64,000 nucleotides of DNA, taken from NCBI RefSeq assembly GCF_009730915.1, contig NC_052474.1:593501-657500 (forward strand), read 5' to 3'. Positions 49,660 to 60,644 of the stretch are shown here, piece after piece. Each line of letters begins with the position of its first letter. The first letter of the stretch is position 1. Made by a program: the position numbers and the translations under genes. Below the pieces are notes generated by a model. The model saw nothing but the letters and a program-made list of their open reading frames with translations. It searched no databases and was not told the origin of the DNA. The stretch is from Dioscorea cayenensis subsp. rotundata. Its lineage: Eukaryota; Streptophyta; Magnoliopsida; Dioscoreales; Dioscoreaceae.

Positions 49660-49950
49660 CATGCATTATTATTAATAGTAAATAAAACAGTAATAATAAT
49701 GATGATGATGGATATGTATGGGTTGTCAATGGATGGGGAATGATGAAGATGATGATGATGATCATCATGTGATATATGATGGGTTTGGGGAACAAAATGA
49801 TGGGGGAGTGGATGGATGGCATTGGAATGGATGAGTGAGTGTGATGTGGAAAGAGAAGTGGATGGATGGAAGACATGATATGATGGGATGATGTAAGGGG
49901 GAATGAAGAGCATGTGTAATAATTGCAAGAGAAGAAGGCAATGATAGATG

Positions 49951-49988
<38 letters not shown>

Positions 49989-50060
49989 GAGTGGAAGAGC
50001 TAGGTAGTGGTACCATGTATTGGTGATGATGATGATGATGATGATGATGGTGGTGGTGGG
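49660..50060. repeat. Microsatellite-rich block: (ATG)n, GGATG-rich, (GATA)n
   Basis: ATGATG runs occur near 49700 and 49745-49765, GGATGG-rich sequence between, (GATA)n at about 49947-49988 and (ATG)n/(TGG)n at 50022-50060. The block gives spurious Ser/His/Ile-rich minus-strand frames. Confidence 0.75.
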
Positions 50061-50919
50061 GAGTAGAGGTGTCAGAGGTTGGAGTACCAGACTGCAAACT
50101 GGCAGTTGCCAGCATATGGAGTTTATCATGTTCATTCACTGTCCAAGATCTGTGTCTCTCTCTCTCTCTGGGCCATTATTGCTCTTCTTTGCTTCTACCT
50201 TGTTGGACACCTGTTACTTCTCATTCTCTTTCAATCTCTTTTGTGATAATGAATATATATATGTATTCTTATTTATTTATTTGATTTATTTTTTGATAAA
50301 ATTAATAAATACAACTAGGTAGTAGGTACATGTTAATTAGAAAAAGAAAAAGGAAAGAAAGATGAGTAGTACATTTGAAAGGGTTGGGTTGATTAATTGA
50401 TGAAAGGAAAGATCAAGATAACTAATTAACTCAGACACACTTGGGAAGCATGCTTGAAAAGCAAAGGAGGGGAAAATAAAAAGTAAAGAACCATGAAAGC
50501 AATCCAGTCAGGCATGGCAGAGGATATGGTGCCCTAATAATCCAGCACCATCAATGAAATGCTGTATGGTGTTTGGTCAAAGGTCAACACTCAAAGCCAA
50601 GCCACTGGTTTTTAGGCTGCACATCATCATGCATCATTCATCATTCATCATTTCATAAGTGGCAAACCAACAAACACACACCTTGTAAACTGAGCCCTAA
50701 CTTATTAGTAGCCCCCAGTACTCCCCCACTTCCAACTCTAGCTAGGGTTTGGCAGCCAGCCATGAAAGTTATGAAACCCAGATAACTGGGGACACACTCA
50801 TACACACACAACCCCCTCATCATTTGAAAGCAAAGAAGCCAACAAACCCTTCTTTATAACCAACCCTCTTCTTCACCTTAAAACTCCATTCTCTCCTTCC
50901 AACTGTCCTCCTCAAACCA

Positions 50920-50941
50920 TAACCCTAACCCTAACCCTAAG
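50920..50941 (+). promoter_or_regulatory. Triple telo-box in the HD-Zip II 5' leader
   Basis: Three consecutive CCCTAA units (AACCCTAACCCTAACCCTAA) lie 30-50 bases before the HD-Zip II ATG. In plants such units occur as cis-elements and are bound by telomere-repeat-binding factors linked to Polycomb recruitment. Function here is inferred. Confidence 0.55.
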
Positions 50942-50969
50942 TTCCTCTCTCAAAGAGAAAGAGAACAGA

Positions 50970-52211
50970 ATGATGGTGCAAAAGGAAGACCTAGGATTAA
51001 GTCTCAGTCTCAACTGTTCATCTTCAACTTCATCTTCTTCTTCTTCTTCTTCTTTTGTTGCTACTGCTTCTCCAAACATTAACCATGACAGGTATCCTTT
51101 GCAGTTAAGCTTAATGCCCATGCCCATTTGTCCCATACCTATCCCTATGTCTCATTCTCCTTTCTTCATTGACAACAAGCTTCAACATCATCATCATCAT
51201 CATCATCCTCAATATCACTGGCCGGAACTTGTCTCCCCTTCCGGTGAGCTCTCATACTCAATAACCTTACACGTACATCATCTTTAATTTCTACTTAAAA
51301 GTCCCTTTATTTATTATTTTATTAATATTAATGTCTTATTATTAATATGTTGTATTGTATTGTATTGTATTGATTAGAGAGATTGAGAGAGATTGATGTG
51401 AATCGAGCACCGGCCGGAGAAAGAGAAAGGGAAAGGGAAAGGGAGAGTGAAGAAGAAGCCGGAGTCTCTTCACCAAACAACAGCACACTCTCTAGTGTCA
51501 GTGGAAAACAACTCGATCTAGTCCCACATGGTTCCGGAGGCTCCGAAGAGCTTGACATTGAGCGTGCTTGCTCTCGTGCCAGCGACGAAGAAGACGGCGA
51601 AGGCTCTCGCAAGAAACTCCGTCTTTCCAAAGACCAATCAGTCATTCTTGAAGAAAGTTTCAAAGAACACAATACTCTCAATCCAGTAAGTATATATATA
51701 AATCTATATATATATATATACACACACACTTCAAAGGATATTAAAATAAAAAATATATATATATAAAGAAACAATTAGTGATAAAAAAGAATGCATTTGA
51801 ATGCAGAAACAAAAGGTGGCGCTGGCGAAACAGTTAAACCTCAGGCCGAGGCAAGTGGAGGTGTGGTTTCAGAACCGGAGAGCGAGAACTAAGCTGAAAC
51901 AGACTGAGGTGGACTGTGAGTTTCTGAAACGGTGTTGTGAGAACTTGACAGAAGAGAACCGGAGGTTGCAGAAGGAGGTGGCTGAACTCAGGGCTTTGAA
52001 GCTCTCTCCTCATTTTTATATGCATATGACTCCTCCTACCACCCTCACTATGTGTCCTTCTTGTGAACGAGTTCAAGTCCCTCATCCAACTTCCACAACC
52101 ACCACAACCACCACCAACACCACCATTAACAACACTAATCAGTCTCTATCTTCATCACCATGGGCTCCTATCCCACTCCGGCCTTCATTCTCTCATGCAG
52201 GCATGAAGTAA
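50970..52211 (+). CDS. HD-Zip class II transcription factor (HAT3-like)
   Basis: A nuclear DNA-binding regulator; HD-Zip II proteins act as repressors in shade avoidance and leaf patterning. Three exons (50970-51243, 51378-51685, 51807-52211) join to 328 residues. An N-terminal EAR-type motif reads LGLSLSL. His and Ser runs and an Arg-Glu repeat follow. The homeodomain runs from [20 protein letters not shown] to [20 protein letters not shown], then a leucine zipper ([20 protein letters not shown]...). The CPSCE motif typical of class II reads MCPSCERV. The intron inside the homeodomain (after NTLNP) is at a place common in this class. CDS start fits the EAR motif near residue 10. Which Arabidopsis paralogue is closest needs a tree. 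Confidence 0.93.
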
Positions 52212-55188
52212 AATGGACAAGTTGTTGTTGTTGTTATTGTTATTGTTATTGTTGTTGTTTTTATATATATATATATATATAAATTAATTAAACTTAATTT
52301 GGTTTTTATGATCAGAGAGAGAAAAGGAAATGAAATGAAAGTGCTTTGATGTTGTTGTTGTTTGTATTAATGTTGATTGATGAAAATGAAGAGGATAAAT
52401 ATAAATTTTGGGTATTCCTAAGAAGAAGAGAATGTGGTCAAACAAAGCTGAAGAAAAGAAAAAGTTGGAAAAACTTTATTTCATATATAGAGTCAGACTC
52501 TTCTTTTTCATGTATATATGTGTGTGTGTGTGTGTATGTGTGCGTGCGTGGGACTTGCTTGTAAAGTTCCTCTTCTTCAACTTCTCCTTTCTACTTAATT
52601 ATTATTATTATTCATTCATTCATTCATTCAATATTATCATTATTATTATTATATAAATAACAAAGAATCCAAGAACAGGGAAGCTGGTTGCATGTGTGTG
52701 AGATTGGGTTGGTGCATGCTGCAATGCATATATATATATATATATATTAATAGACACTAATCATTTGGGTTAACTATGTGTTTAATTAGTTGTTAATAGT
52801 ATTGCACGCTGGGGTTGTCGGAAGAGATGGTAGACTTCTAATTAGTTAGCATATACTTCAATTAATACATATTTATATGATTGATTAATTTGTTGATGGG
52901 GAATTCATGTGGTTTGGTGGCATTGGCTTTCACATGTGATTGTTTGGTGGTGATTTGTGATGAATGGAGGTTGCCGACATGCATGGTAATTAATATTAAT
53001 ATTAATATCTATATATATATGTAGATATTGATATGTATTGTATTATGTTTGTGGACCTAGTCCCATGTTATGTGTTTATATTCATTATCTTTTGACGTGA
53101 TAGCTTGGATATGGTTTAGTTAATATTGTTGCCTCTAATTTAATTGAGTTTTTTTTTGGTTTGGTTTGGTTTGACTGATCAAACTCAGTTGTACAATTAA
53201 AGATGTGGAGATGAGTTGTGTCGGTGTGTTTTGTATTGGAAAAAAGAGGGCTTTGCTTTTTTCACTTTGATTTTTTGCTCTTTGGAATTTAGTCTTCAAA
53301 TATTTGTGGAAATTTTAAAAATAAATAAATAAATTTTGGGAATAAAAAAAATGATTTATATGTTCTTACTCTCTCATACGGAAAGTGACCAATCCAAAAA
53401 TGGTCCTACAAGTTCGGGAAATTCTTTTTATTGTTTTTTTTTTTCTGGTCTATTTAAAAAAATTACTCAGTAATATTTTTTTTTAGTAAAAAAAATTTAA
53501 TATTTTTTGGTTGTGAATATTTGAATAGGGGGGATGAAATTGCCTCACAAATATCTTTACTTATTCCAAGCCAATTAAATTACATCACAGCCTATTTGAT
53601 TTTTTTGGGAAAAAGTCACGTCTTCCCTGTTTTTACCACATGATTTTAGTTAAAAAATATTCCAATATTTCTATAGCAGAAATGGGTAAAACTAAAAATA
53701 TATAATCTCATTTCTTCTCACTTCTTTAATCATCCCGATTTATTGGGTGAGTTTTGAGCTTTTTATATAATCTAAATATATAATAATTTTTTATTATAAA
53801 AAAACAAATTTAAGATATTTTTTTTAAAAGAATTAGATAAATCACATTCATTAACAAAAACACTAAAATGTACAACAGGAAAAACAAACTTAAGATAATT
53901 TTTAAATAATATTATTAAATTAAATAATTATTAAAAAATATTTATTAAATCAGTGTTATGTCTTTACATAAACTCATGTAATCCCATACTTTTTTTATTA
54001 CTGGTTACGCTTTACCTGATATACATTAACTTATATAACTTCATCTAGTTAATTTTTTTAAAGTTTTGCCCATATCCTATAAAATTTATATGTCTGTAAC
54101 TCAAATCTAACATAGATTTTTATAAACTCTATTAAAATTTTGAGTAGTTAATATTCACAGCGTTTTGAATTTTATCATTTTCATCAATAGTTTCTAAGTT
54201 TTGATCTTCATTAACCTTTTTTTTTTTTAAAAAAATAAACCAATTGAATACGCTTGAAAAATAAACCTTATTTACAATGAATAGTACTATTACAAAATAA
54301 CACAATACTAAACAAGCTAAACCTTTTATCAATGTATATGTCTTCAATTTTGAATAAGTATATATGCTCATCCTAATTTAATTTCTAAGTTAATAATAAT
54401 GCTTTAATAATATCAACACTCAGAATATCATAAATAATAATTATTTAGAGCTTGAGAAGGTAGTGAGACATGCTTGATTTTATCTTTATCTTAAATTCAT
54501 AATAATCCAAAAAGTTTGAATTATCTCTAACGCCTCCTCATTGAATAAATGTTTACTTAAAGGTTATATAGATTAATCTATAGCATAGATTTTCAAACAG
54601 GGATTGAAGTTTGGGTTAGACAAAGGAGAAACATGAGTTGTTATTATTATACAGAGAAAGATGAGGTGTTGGATGAGTTAGATATAATTTTAGTTTATTT
54701 AATTCAATAAAATATTTATATAGAAAGCTTAAACATTATTTTTTGACTAGATTTTGTTAAATAATTATTATGATGTATTGTTATAAACCATCATCTTTTC
54801 TAATTTCTAGTACCCATATGACCATATCAAACATCCAAAACTCATCCATTTCTTACAAAATAGTGAAAATACCCCACCATTTTTTTAATGGATAAGATTG
54901 CCTGCTTTTTTTTTTTTTAAAAAAAATAATTATTCACTTTTTTCTTTTAATCAAATGACAATAATGATAATGATAATAATCCATTGATAGATAATTATTA
55001 ATAAGTAAAAGGAACATGTTTTTGAGGTTTGAACTCAAGCAACCAACTCAAGTGACTTAGCCAAGTTGAGAATTGATTCTCAATTGGCAAGAGATGAGAC
55101 AAACAAGAGCCACAAACAACAACAACAGCTCAAATGCTTTCAGATAAGAATAGCACAAATCACTCAATTCAAAGAACTACACCACAAG
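52212..55188. other. AT-rich intergenic DNA
   Basis: About 3 kb. The first 450 bases should be the HD-Zip II 3' UTR, with TTG and TA repeats near 52220-52282. TG, TTA and TTCA repeats occur near 52515-52650, and a TA tract at 52726-52747. No gene or bounded transposon was supported in the rest. Confidence 0.5.
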
Positions 55189-56227
55189 ATGGAAATCATG
55201 GGAGCCCTCCAGCTCCATCCTCCTCTCCCTCTCTTCAAGCACACCACCACAAAGTCCTACAAACTCTCAAGCAAGCTCAGCATGTCTAGAGGTTTTCATA
55301 AGCTCAATGCATTGGAAACAAATTCACCTTCAGGCATTACTGATCTTGAAGAAGAACTGCCTTCAATTGATTTCGCTTTTGTCAGTGTAAGTACATATGA
55401 AACATTCTTTGTTCAGTATAAAACATTTGCTTTGAGTTTGAGAGCTTACTTGTTTTCTTTATCTGTTGTGACTTCATTAGCCAAAACTGCTGCCTGATGG
55501 ATCACCGGATGTTCATATTCGGTCTGCTGTCGGAGGGCAGAAGCTGAGGGATATAATGCTGGATGGGAACATTGATCTCTATGGACCTTATGTATAGACA
55601 TATCTTCTTTCTCTTTGTTATAATTTATATTGTGCTGTTGTGAGATGCAATGTGAGATTGTTTTGCATGAAATTAAATGCAGGACATACCATTGTCTAAT
55701 TGTGCAGGAGGAGGAACTTGCGGTACATGCATGGTAGAGGTGTGTATGCTCCATTTATTATGTACAGATGATGTTCGTCGACTAACTGCAAACAATGGCA
55801 GGTGGTTGAAGGAAAGGAATTGCTCAGTCCACGCACTGATAAAGAAAAGGAAATCCTGAAAAGGGTAAGATATGATATTCAGTTCATGATCATTTGATTC
55901 AGTTTGATGAGTATTGAGTGTAATAACATTTGAGATATAAAACACGGCATTTCATTGTTCAATACCTGCAGAAACCAAAGACATGGAGATTAGCATGCCA
56001 AACTGTTGTTGGGAAACCAGATTCAAGAGGAGAGGCAAGTTCATAATTCTTGAGTCTCTCAGCCTATCAATTTCAAAGCTTAAAATATAACTTTGTATCA
56101 ATATCAGAATGAGAAGCTTACCAGCCATGTTTCGAATCGAACATTGTCTAAGCTCTGATGTTTTAATGCATGCTTGCAGCTTATAATTCAGCAACTACCC
56201 GAGTGGAAGGCACACGAATGGGAATGA
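55189..56227 (+). CDS. PNSB3: PnsB3 (NDF4), ferredoxin-like subunit of the photosynthetic NDH complex
   Basis: PnsB3 is a nuclear-coded 2Fe-2S-type subunit of subcomplex B of chloroplast NDH, used in cyclic electron flow. Six exons (55189-55386, 55481-55591, 55683-55739, 55802-55864, 55972-56034, 56180-56227) join to 179 residues. The first exon is a plastid transit peptide. The mature part reads LPDGSPDVHIRSAVGGQKLR, DIMLDGNIDLYGPYDIPL, then the cysteine cluster SNCAGGGTCGTCMVEVV, and WRLACQT with a further cysteine. The end is LIIQQLPEWKAHEWE. An in-frame open stretch continues 5' of the ATG without another ATG, so 55189 is chosen. The last intron has a GC donor (GAG|GCAAGT at 56035). Confidence 0.92.
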
Positions 56228-58063
56228 AAACAGAACATACCGAGTTGGAATGTAATTTGATATCATAAATTGACAGAGAGCTTGGTGTTTTACTCCTTAG
56301 CTTTCGTGCTTTTATTATCTTCAATTTCATTGTAGTCTGTGAACAAAGCAAACAATCAGAACTTAAAAATAGGTTGAATTCATATCATCCTGGATTATCA
56401 TCTCTTTCACATTAGAAAACAAATCTAGAGTAAACTCTGCAGCTAATTGCTGAATTGAAGCTGATTTCCAGAAAACCACAAAACATCAACAATGCATTAT
56501 ATAAAAATCAGATGCCTATATTCTTCCAGTCTGTGATTAATACTTGAAAGGGAACTTTAGAAAACACTGAAAGAGAAGAGAAACTTACAGAAGCAGGTAT
56601 TAGTGAAACATTCTCAGCAACAGCAGAAAATAAACAGCTGTTGCAATACAAAAGATGAAATGCGGCGTAAGTAATTATATAAAGAGAAGGCATTATATGC
56701 ATGATACTGGAAACACCAACTCTAATCCTTAGGAAATAAGAGAAGAAAATAAAAGAAATTCTGCCCATCAGCTCAATGAGTGGTCATCCCAAGATTTATC
56801 ATGCCATTGTTCTAATGGTCCACCAATTGCCACAAGACAATTTTAGCAGAGCACAGTTAAAAGATAATGTACATCTTCTCCGAATCAGAGCATATACCAC
56901 AGCAAGGCTTGAAGCCAAACAAGCGGTTCTTTGCACCTTAATATAGCAGCCAAGATTCAGAGTCAATTGTGCATTGCTCACTGCCAAAATAATCCACAGT
57001 CCCACATTGCCCACAATTGATGTAGAAAGCCAAATTGCGAAAAAATACATTAAAAATGTACGTTAATTGAATTCACATCATAAAAAAGGTCAGTAGACAC
57101 ACCAATATAAAGCATTAATGCAAAAGTCAGAAAAAGTATATCAACACTCGAAACAGGTCTTCTCAGCGTGAACTCACACTTTGGTTGCCCTCATTCCATA
57201 CAACTAAATTTCATACCTGTAACAACTCTGTACACCAACATTTTGATAACCTAGAAAAGAAGCATTCGGCAAAGGAACAGATGACAAGGAAAACCCCCAA
57301 TGGGAAAAAATGCATTTACAATTTAGACAGTAGTCTGATACTTTACACAGTCCAGCATACTTGACAGAAAAGAGTCAAAAGACTGCTTCCCAGGCAAGAC
57401 ATTTAATGATGAAAATATTATCAGTGCACAACCCAAACCTGTGCATGGAAGTAAATTTGTATAAAAAATTTAAGTTCTATTAAGAATGATCTGGTAAGAG
57501 CAAGAGATATGCCAAGGCTATCCTGAAGAAGAACCGACTAACCTTTCATATTGCTCCCACAATGGAGAAAAATAAGCCAATGTAATAAAGTATTGTTACA
57601 TTTACAAGGCTAAACATTGTTGACTAACAGAATATGATGGGTTGAATGTTTGCCACAAAAAAAAATAATGTTACAGATATGACTTCAGTTTAACTGTCAA
57701 GCCAATGTCCTTGGATGACAATGAGATGCACTTGCAGATGATGGCTATCGTTAAGACACTAGCAGTTACAAATAATAGATCCATACCTGTACAAACGAAC
57801 AGTTGTATGGGTGATAACAGCCTCAGAACTGTGTTCATCATAACTACCTGGCATATTCAGCACAAAAGATGGATCTTAATTTCAAATAATTTACATCTTG
57901 GTGTACAGGCATACAATCCTTAATGGCTTCTTTGAGAATGAGGGAAGCATCAGTGCTCAGTGGATGCAGATGAACCCAAGCAGCTAGATCATTGGCTAGA
58001 AGAAACTAGCTCTCACTGGCCCATTGTCTGTTCCCAGAAAAGCAAATGCCCCATGCAGTAGGA
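56228..58063. other. Convergent intergenic region, PnsB3 / mTERF
   Basis: About 1.8 kb between two converging genes. Base composition is less AT-extreme than other spacers, and there are only short open frames, so it is probably long 3' UTR sequence. No transposon or RNA gene was recognised. Confidence 0.45.
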
Positions 58064-59755
58064 TTAAGCTGAAAATATATTTTTCGGTCTACCATCAGTG
58101 TCACCTCTGGATGAAAAACACTCCAACCATTGTTTGGGAGCAGCTGGATGGATGCTCCAAAGATTAATTATGAACCTCTTCTCTGAGTTGGCAAGGACAG
58201 TAGCTGGTGAAAAAGGTTTCTTAAGCAAACCAATTTCTTGAAGCCAATTTAAGATCCTATATCTAGGCCTAATCCTATTCTCCAGATCAAAACACAGGAA
58301 AGCAGGAAAATTTTCTAGATATTCTAAAGAATAATTCAAATCATTGCAGAGGTAATTCACTTTCTGCAGGATATTATCCTTGCCCTGATTAAGTACCTTG
58401 GGAGCCGCACTTATTATTCTACATAGCATGGGGTATTCAATCCCCAACTCTAGGAGACAATCAAACCTCTCCTGCAACTGATTCATCGTGCCATTTAACA
58501 ACCCAACCGCTTTTGCTGTGATCCTATTCTCACCAAATCCAATGCTGCATATGAAATCCAACTTAATTGACAAAAATTCATGCATCTTCACTGATTTTAA
58601 CCGTTCTAAGTCTTCAATGAATTCTCCATCGATTTTGACATCATAGCCAATATTAGAAGCAAAATCAGGTGAAATACACCGACCATTGTCATTCATAATC
58701 TTGTCAAGAAACCATTCATGGAGGTTCGTAGCACGCATTATACCTGGTAAATTCGAAAGTTTATTCCTCCCCATCACAAAAGGGCATTCTTGTGATACTC
58801 TGAGCACTTCCTCCTCACTCAACCCAACTTTTCTCAAATACTCTCGTAGAGAAATTTTAGTATTCTCTAAATCAAAATCTAAAATTTCAACGTGGTCAAG
58901 AACAAAGGTGCCAACTTTCTCTTTGTGCATACCTAATTTTCGGAAAAAATCCAATCTTTGAGCTAAAAAGCTCTCCTCAAGATCAAGGAAAACCCTCTGA
59001 TTTCTCCCCATAATCTCCCCCATCGTCCCCTTCACTGAACCCGCATGGTAGAATACCCGAATCCTACAACAAATCTCAAAGAAAACATCCACATCGTCCC
59101 CAGCACAGTCATCCATACCAAAATCGACAAACACCTTCTTCAAATCTCGAAGCAGAAGATCAATCTCACCTCCCGGGTCGCAGTCCGCGGTCAACACCGA
59201 CGGAAAAGCGAGGCAGATACCAATGACGCAGATCCTCCGCAGCCCCAAAGCTTCTACAGTTCTAAGCCGTTTCACTAAAAGTTCGGAGCTTTCATTAAAA
59301 ATGCAGGCGGCTTCACGGTATAAGATGCCAAGACGGGTCCACGGAAAGCCAAAACGTACTAGAGAGTTGACAGCGGCGAGAAGAGGCTCGTCGTCGGAGA
59401 GGAAGAGCAGGCGGCAGGAGGGGGAGGGATAGGAGGCACGAGGAAGGCCAATGCTTTCGAAGAAGAAGTCAAATTCGTTGATGGGATGGTAGGATAGGAA
59501 CCGGCGGAGAGTGCGGGGAATGTGCAAAGGTGACGGGTCGTGGAAGGGGATCTGAGAGACGAGAACGGAGAGCGAGAATGGCGAATTGGAAGCTATGTGA
59601 TCGGCGAGGGCGAAGGGCAGCGCACGCGTAGAGTGGAGGTACTCCGTCACAGCCCGCCTGGCTTCGGAGAGAGCGCGCGAGCGGTAGCGGTAACTGAGGT
59701 TCTTGAGCTTGGGTGGGACGGTGCAAAGGAGGCGGATCGCCGGAAGGTGGCGCAT
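58064..59755 (-). CDS. mTERF-family organelle gene-expression protein (SHOT1/mTERF18-like)
   Basis: mTERF proteins bind organellar nucleic acids through helical repeats. This is a single-exon gene of 563 residues. The frame is open a little further upstream, but only GTG is available there before a stop, so ATG at 59753-59755 is chosen (MRHLPAIRLLCTVPP). The N-terminus is Arg/Leu-rich, suiting mitochondria. Repeat-like segments include SLVRFGFPWTRLGILYREAA, LRTVEALGLRRICVIGICLA, DFFRKLGMHKEKVGTFVLDH, LREYLRKVGLSEEEVLRVSQ and LLELGIEYPMLCRIISAAPK. The position beside a HAT3-like gene supports a SHOT1 relation (as I recall, adjacent in Arabidopsis). Paralogue call is tentative. Confidence 0.88.
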   Translation of the reverse strand: MRHLPAIRLLCTVPPKLKNLSYRYRSRALSEARRAVTEYLHSTRALPFALADHIASNSPFSLSVLVSQIPFHDPSPLHIPRTLRRFLSYHPINEFDFFFESIGLPRASYPSPSCRLLFLSDDEPLLAAVNSLVRFGFPWTRLGILYREAACIFNESSELLVKRLRTVEALGLRRICVIGICLAFPSVLTADCDPGGEIDLLLRDLKKVFVDFGMDDCAGDDVDVFFEICCRIRVFYHAGSVKGTMGEIMGRNQRVFLDLEESFLAQRLDFFRKLGMHKEKVGTFVLDHVEILDFDLENTKISLREYLRKVGLSEEEVLRVSQECPFVMGRNKLSNLPGIMRATNLHEWFLDKIMNDNGRCISPDFASNIGYDVKIDGEFIEDLERLKSVKMHEFLSIKLDFICSIGFGENRITAKAVGLLNGTMNQLQERFDCLLELGIEYPMLCRIISAAPKVLNQGKDNILQKVNYLCNDLNYSLEYLENFPAFLCFDLENRIRPRYRILNWLQEIGLLKKPFSPATVLANSEKRFIINLWSIHPAAPKQWLECFSSRGDTDGRPKNIFSA

Positions 59756-60644
59756 CGCGCATTGGTGAAGCTTCGATAGCACCGGCGAGATGAAAGGGGT
59801 TAGGGTTTATACCTTTTAGCAAAGATGATATCTTTTCTTTCAAATAAACCCTCTATTTATGTGGTTTTCTCAATATTGTAGTTTTATGAACGAGTCCCTG
59901 TCTTTAACTTTAATTGCAACGGATAACTTTCCAATGGCTTTATGGGGTTTTGGTTATAGTTCTACAATTTTTCTTTCCTTAGTTAAATATTTAAATAAAT
60001 ACAATCAGTAGTTAATTTTTTTTAGAATTACTAATATATAAAACTCTTATTAATTAAAAAAATATAATTCCAATTTTAAATTATATGATTGTGATTAATT
60101 TATTAAGTCAAAGTTTGATAAAATAAATTTCTTTTATATTCATAAATTCTCTTCTCATGTATATCCTAAATAATTAAGATTTTTTATACGTTATTTTCTT
60201 AGTAAAACATAAATTATTACATTAAAAATTATATATTAGTATTGTTTTCAAAAAAATAAAATTTGCCCATAATTCATTAACTTTTCACATTTTATCTGCT
60301 CATATATCTACATTAATATATATCTTATAATGATGATATTAATAAGATATAGTTAATTTTATTTAAATACATACTATGTATTAATTTTAATTTTATTTTT
60401 AGTATATATAAATGATATGTGAAGAAGACCTTCAAATTATTTTCATGAAATAACTTAAGGGGACTATTAATAAATATGGAGGATCAAAGGTCTTATATGA
60501 AAAATAGTAGAACTTTTTCAGAAAAGGCCCTGGGTTAGACTTAAATTGCTCAAGGCCTTCTCAATCGCGGCGGTGAAAGTTCAAAAAGCAAAACCCTTGA
60601 TTTGATTTCCCCCCAATTCGCGCAAACTCCGGCGAGCAAGAGAG
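59756..60644. promoter_or_regulatory. Divergent promoter region, mTERF / APC8, with telo-box
   Basis: About 0.9 kb, AT-rich in the middle. GGGGTTAGGGTTTAT (59797-59811) gives a telo-box (AAACCCTAA on the minus strand) about 45 bases upstream of the mTERF ATG. The last 100 bases before APC8 are GC-richer and should be its 5' UTR. No other gene was seen. Confidence 0.5.

Noticed and set aside
49947-49988. Regular repeats that could suggest an array such as CRISPR
   Set aside because: This is a simple GATA microsatellite in a plant genome, with no spacers.
49650-50322. Ser/His/Ile-rich frames (up to 161 residues)
   Set aside because: They arise from ATG, GGATG and GATA repeats; no conserved domain and low complexity.
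51328-51774. 148-residue minus-strand frame with Ser/Leu runs
   Set aside because: It is antisense to exon 2 of the HD-Zip II gene, which has a clear homeodomain on the + strand.
55066-55188. A longer N-terminus for PnsB3
   Set aside because: The upstream extension has no ATG; it would need a TTG start. ATG 55189 gives a normal transit peptide.
59756-59782. A longer N-terminus for the mTERF protein
   Set aside because: It would need a GTG start, and an in-frame stop lies shortly upstream. The ATG at 59755 is sufficient.
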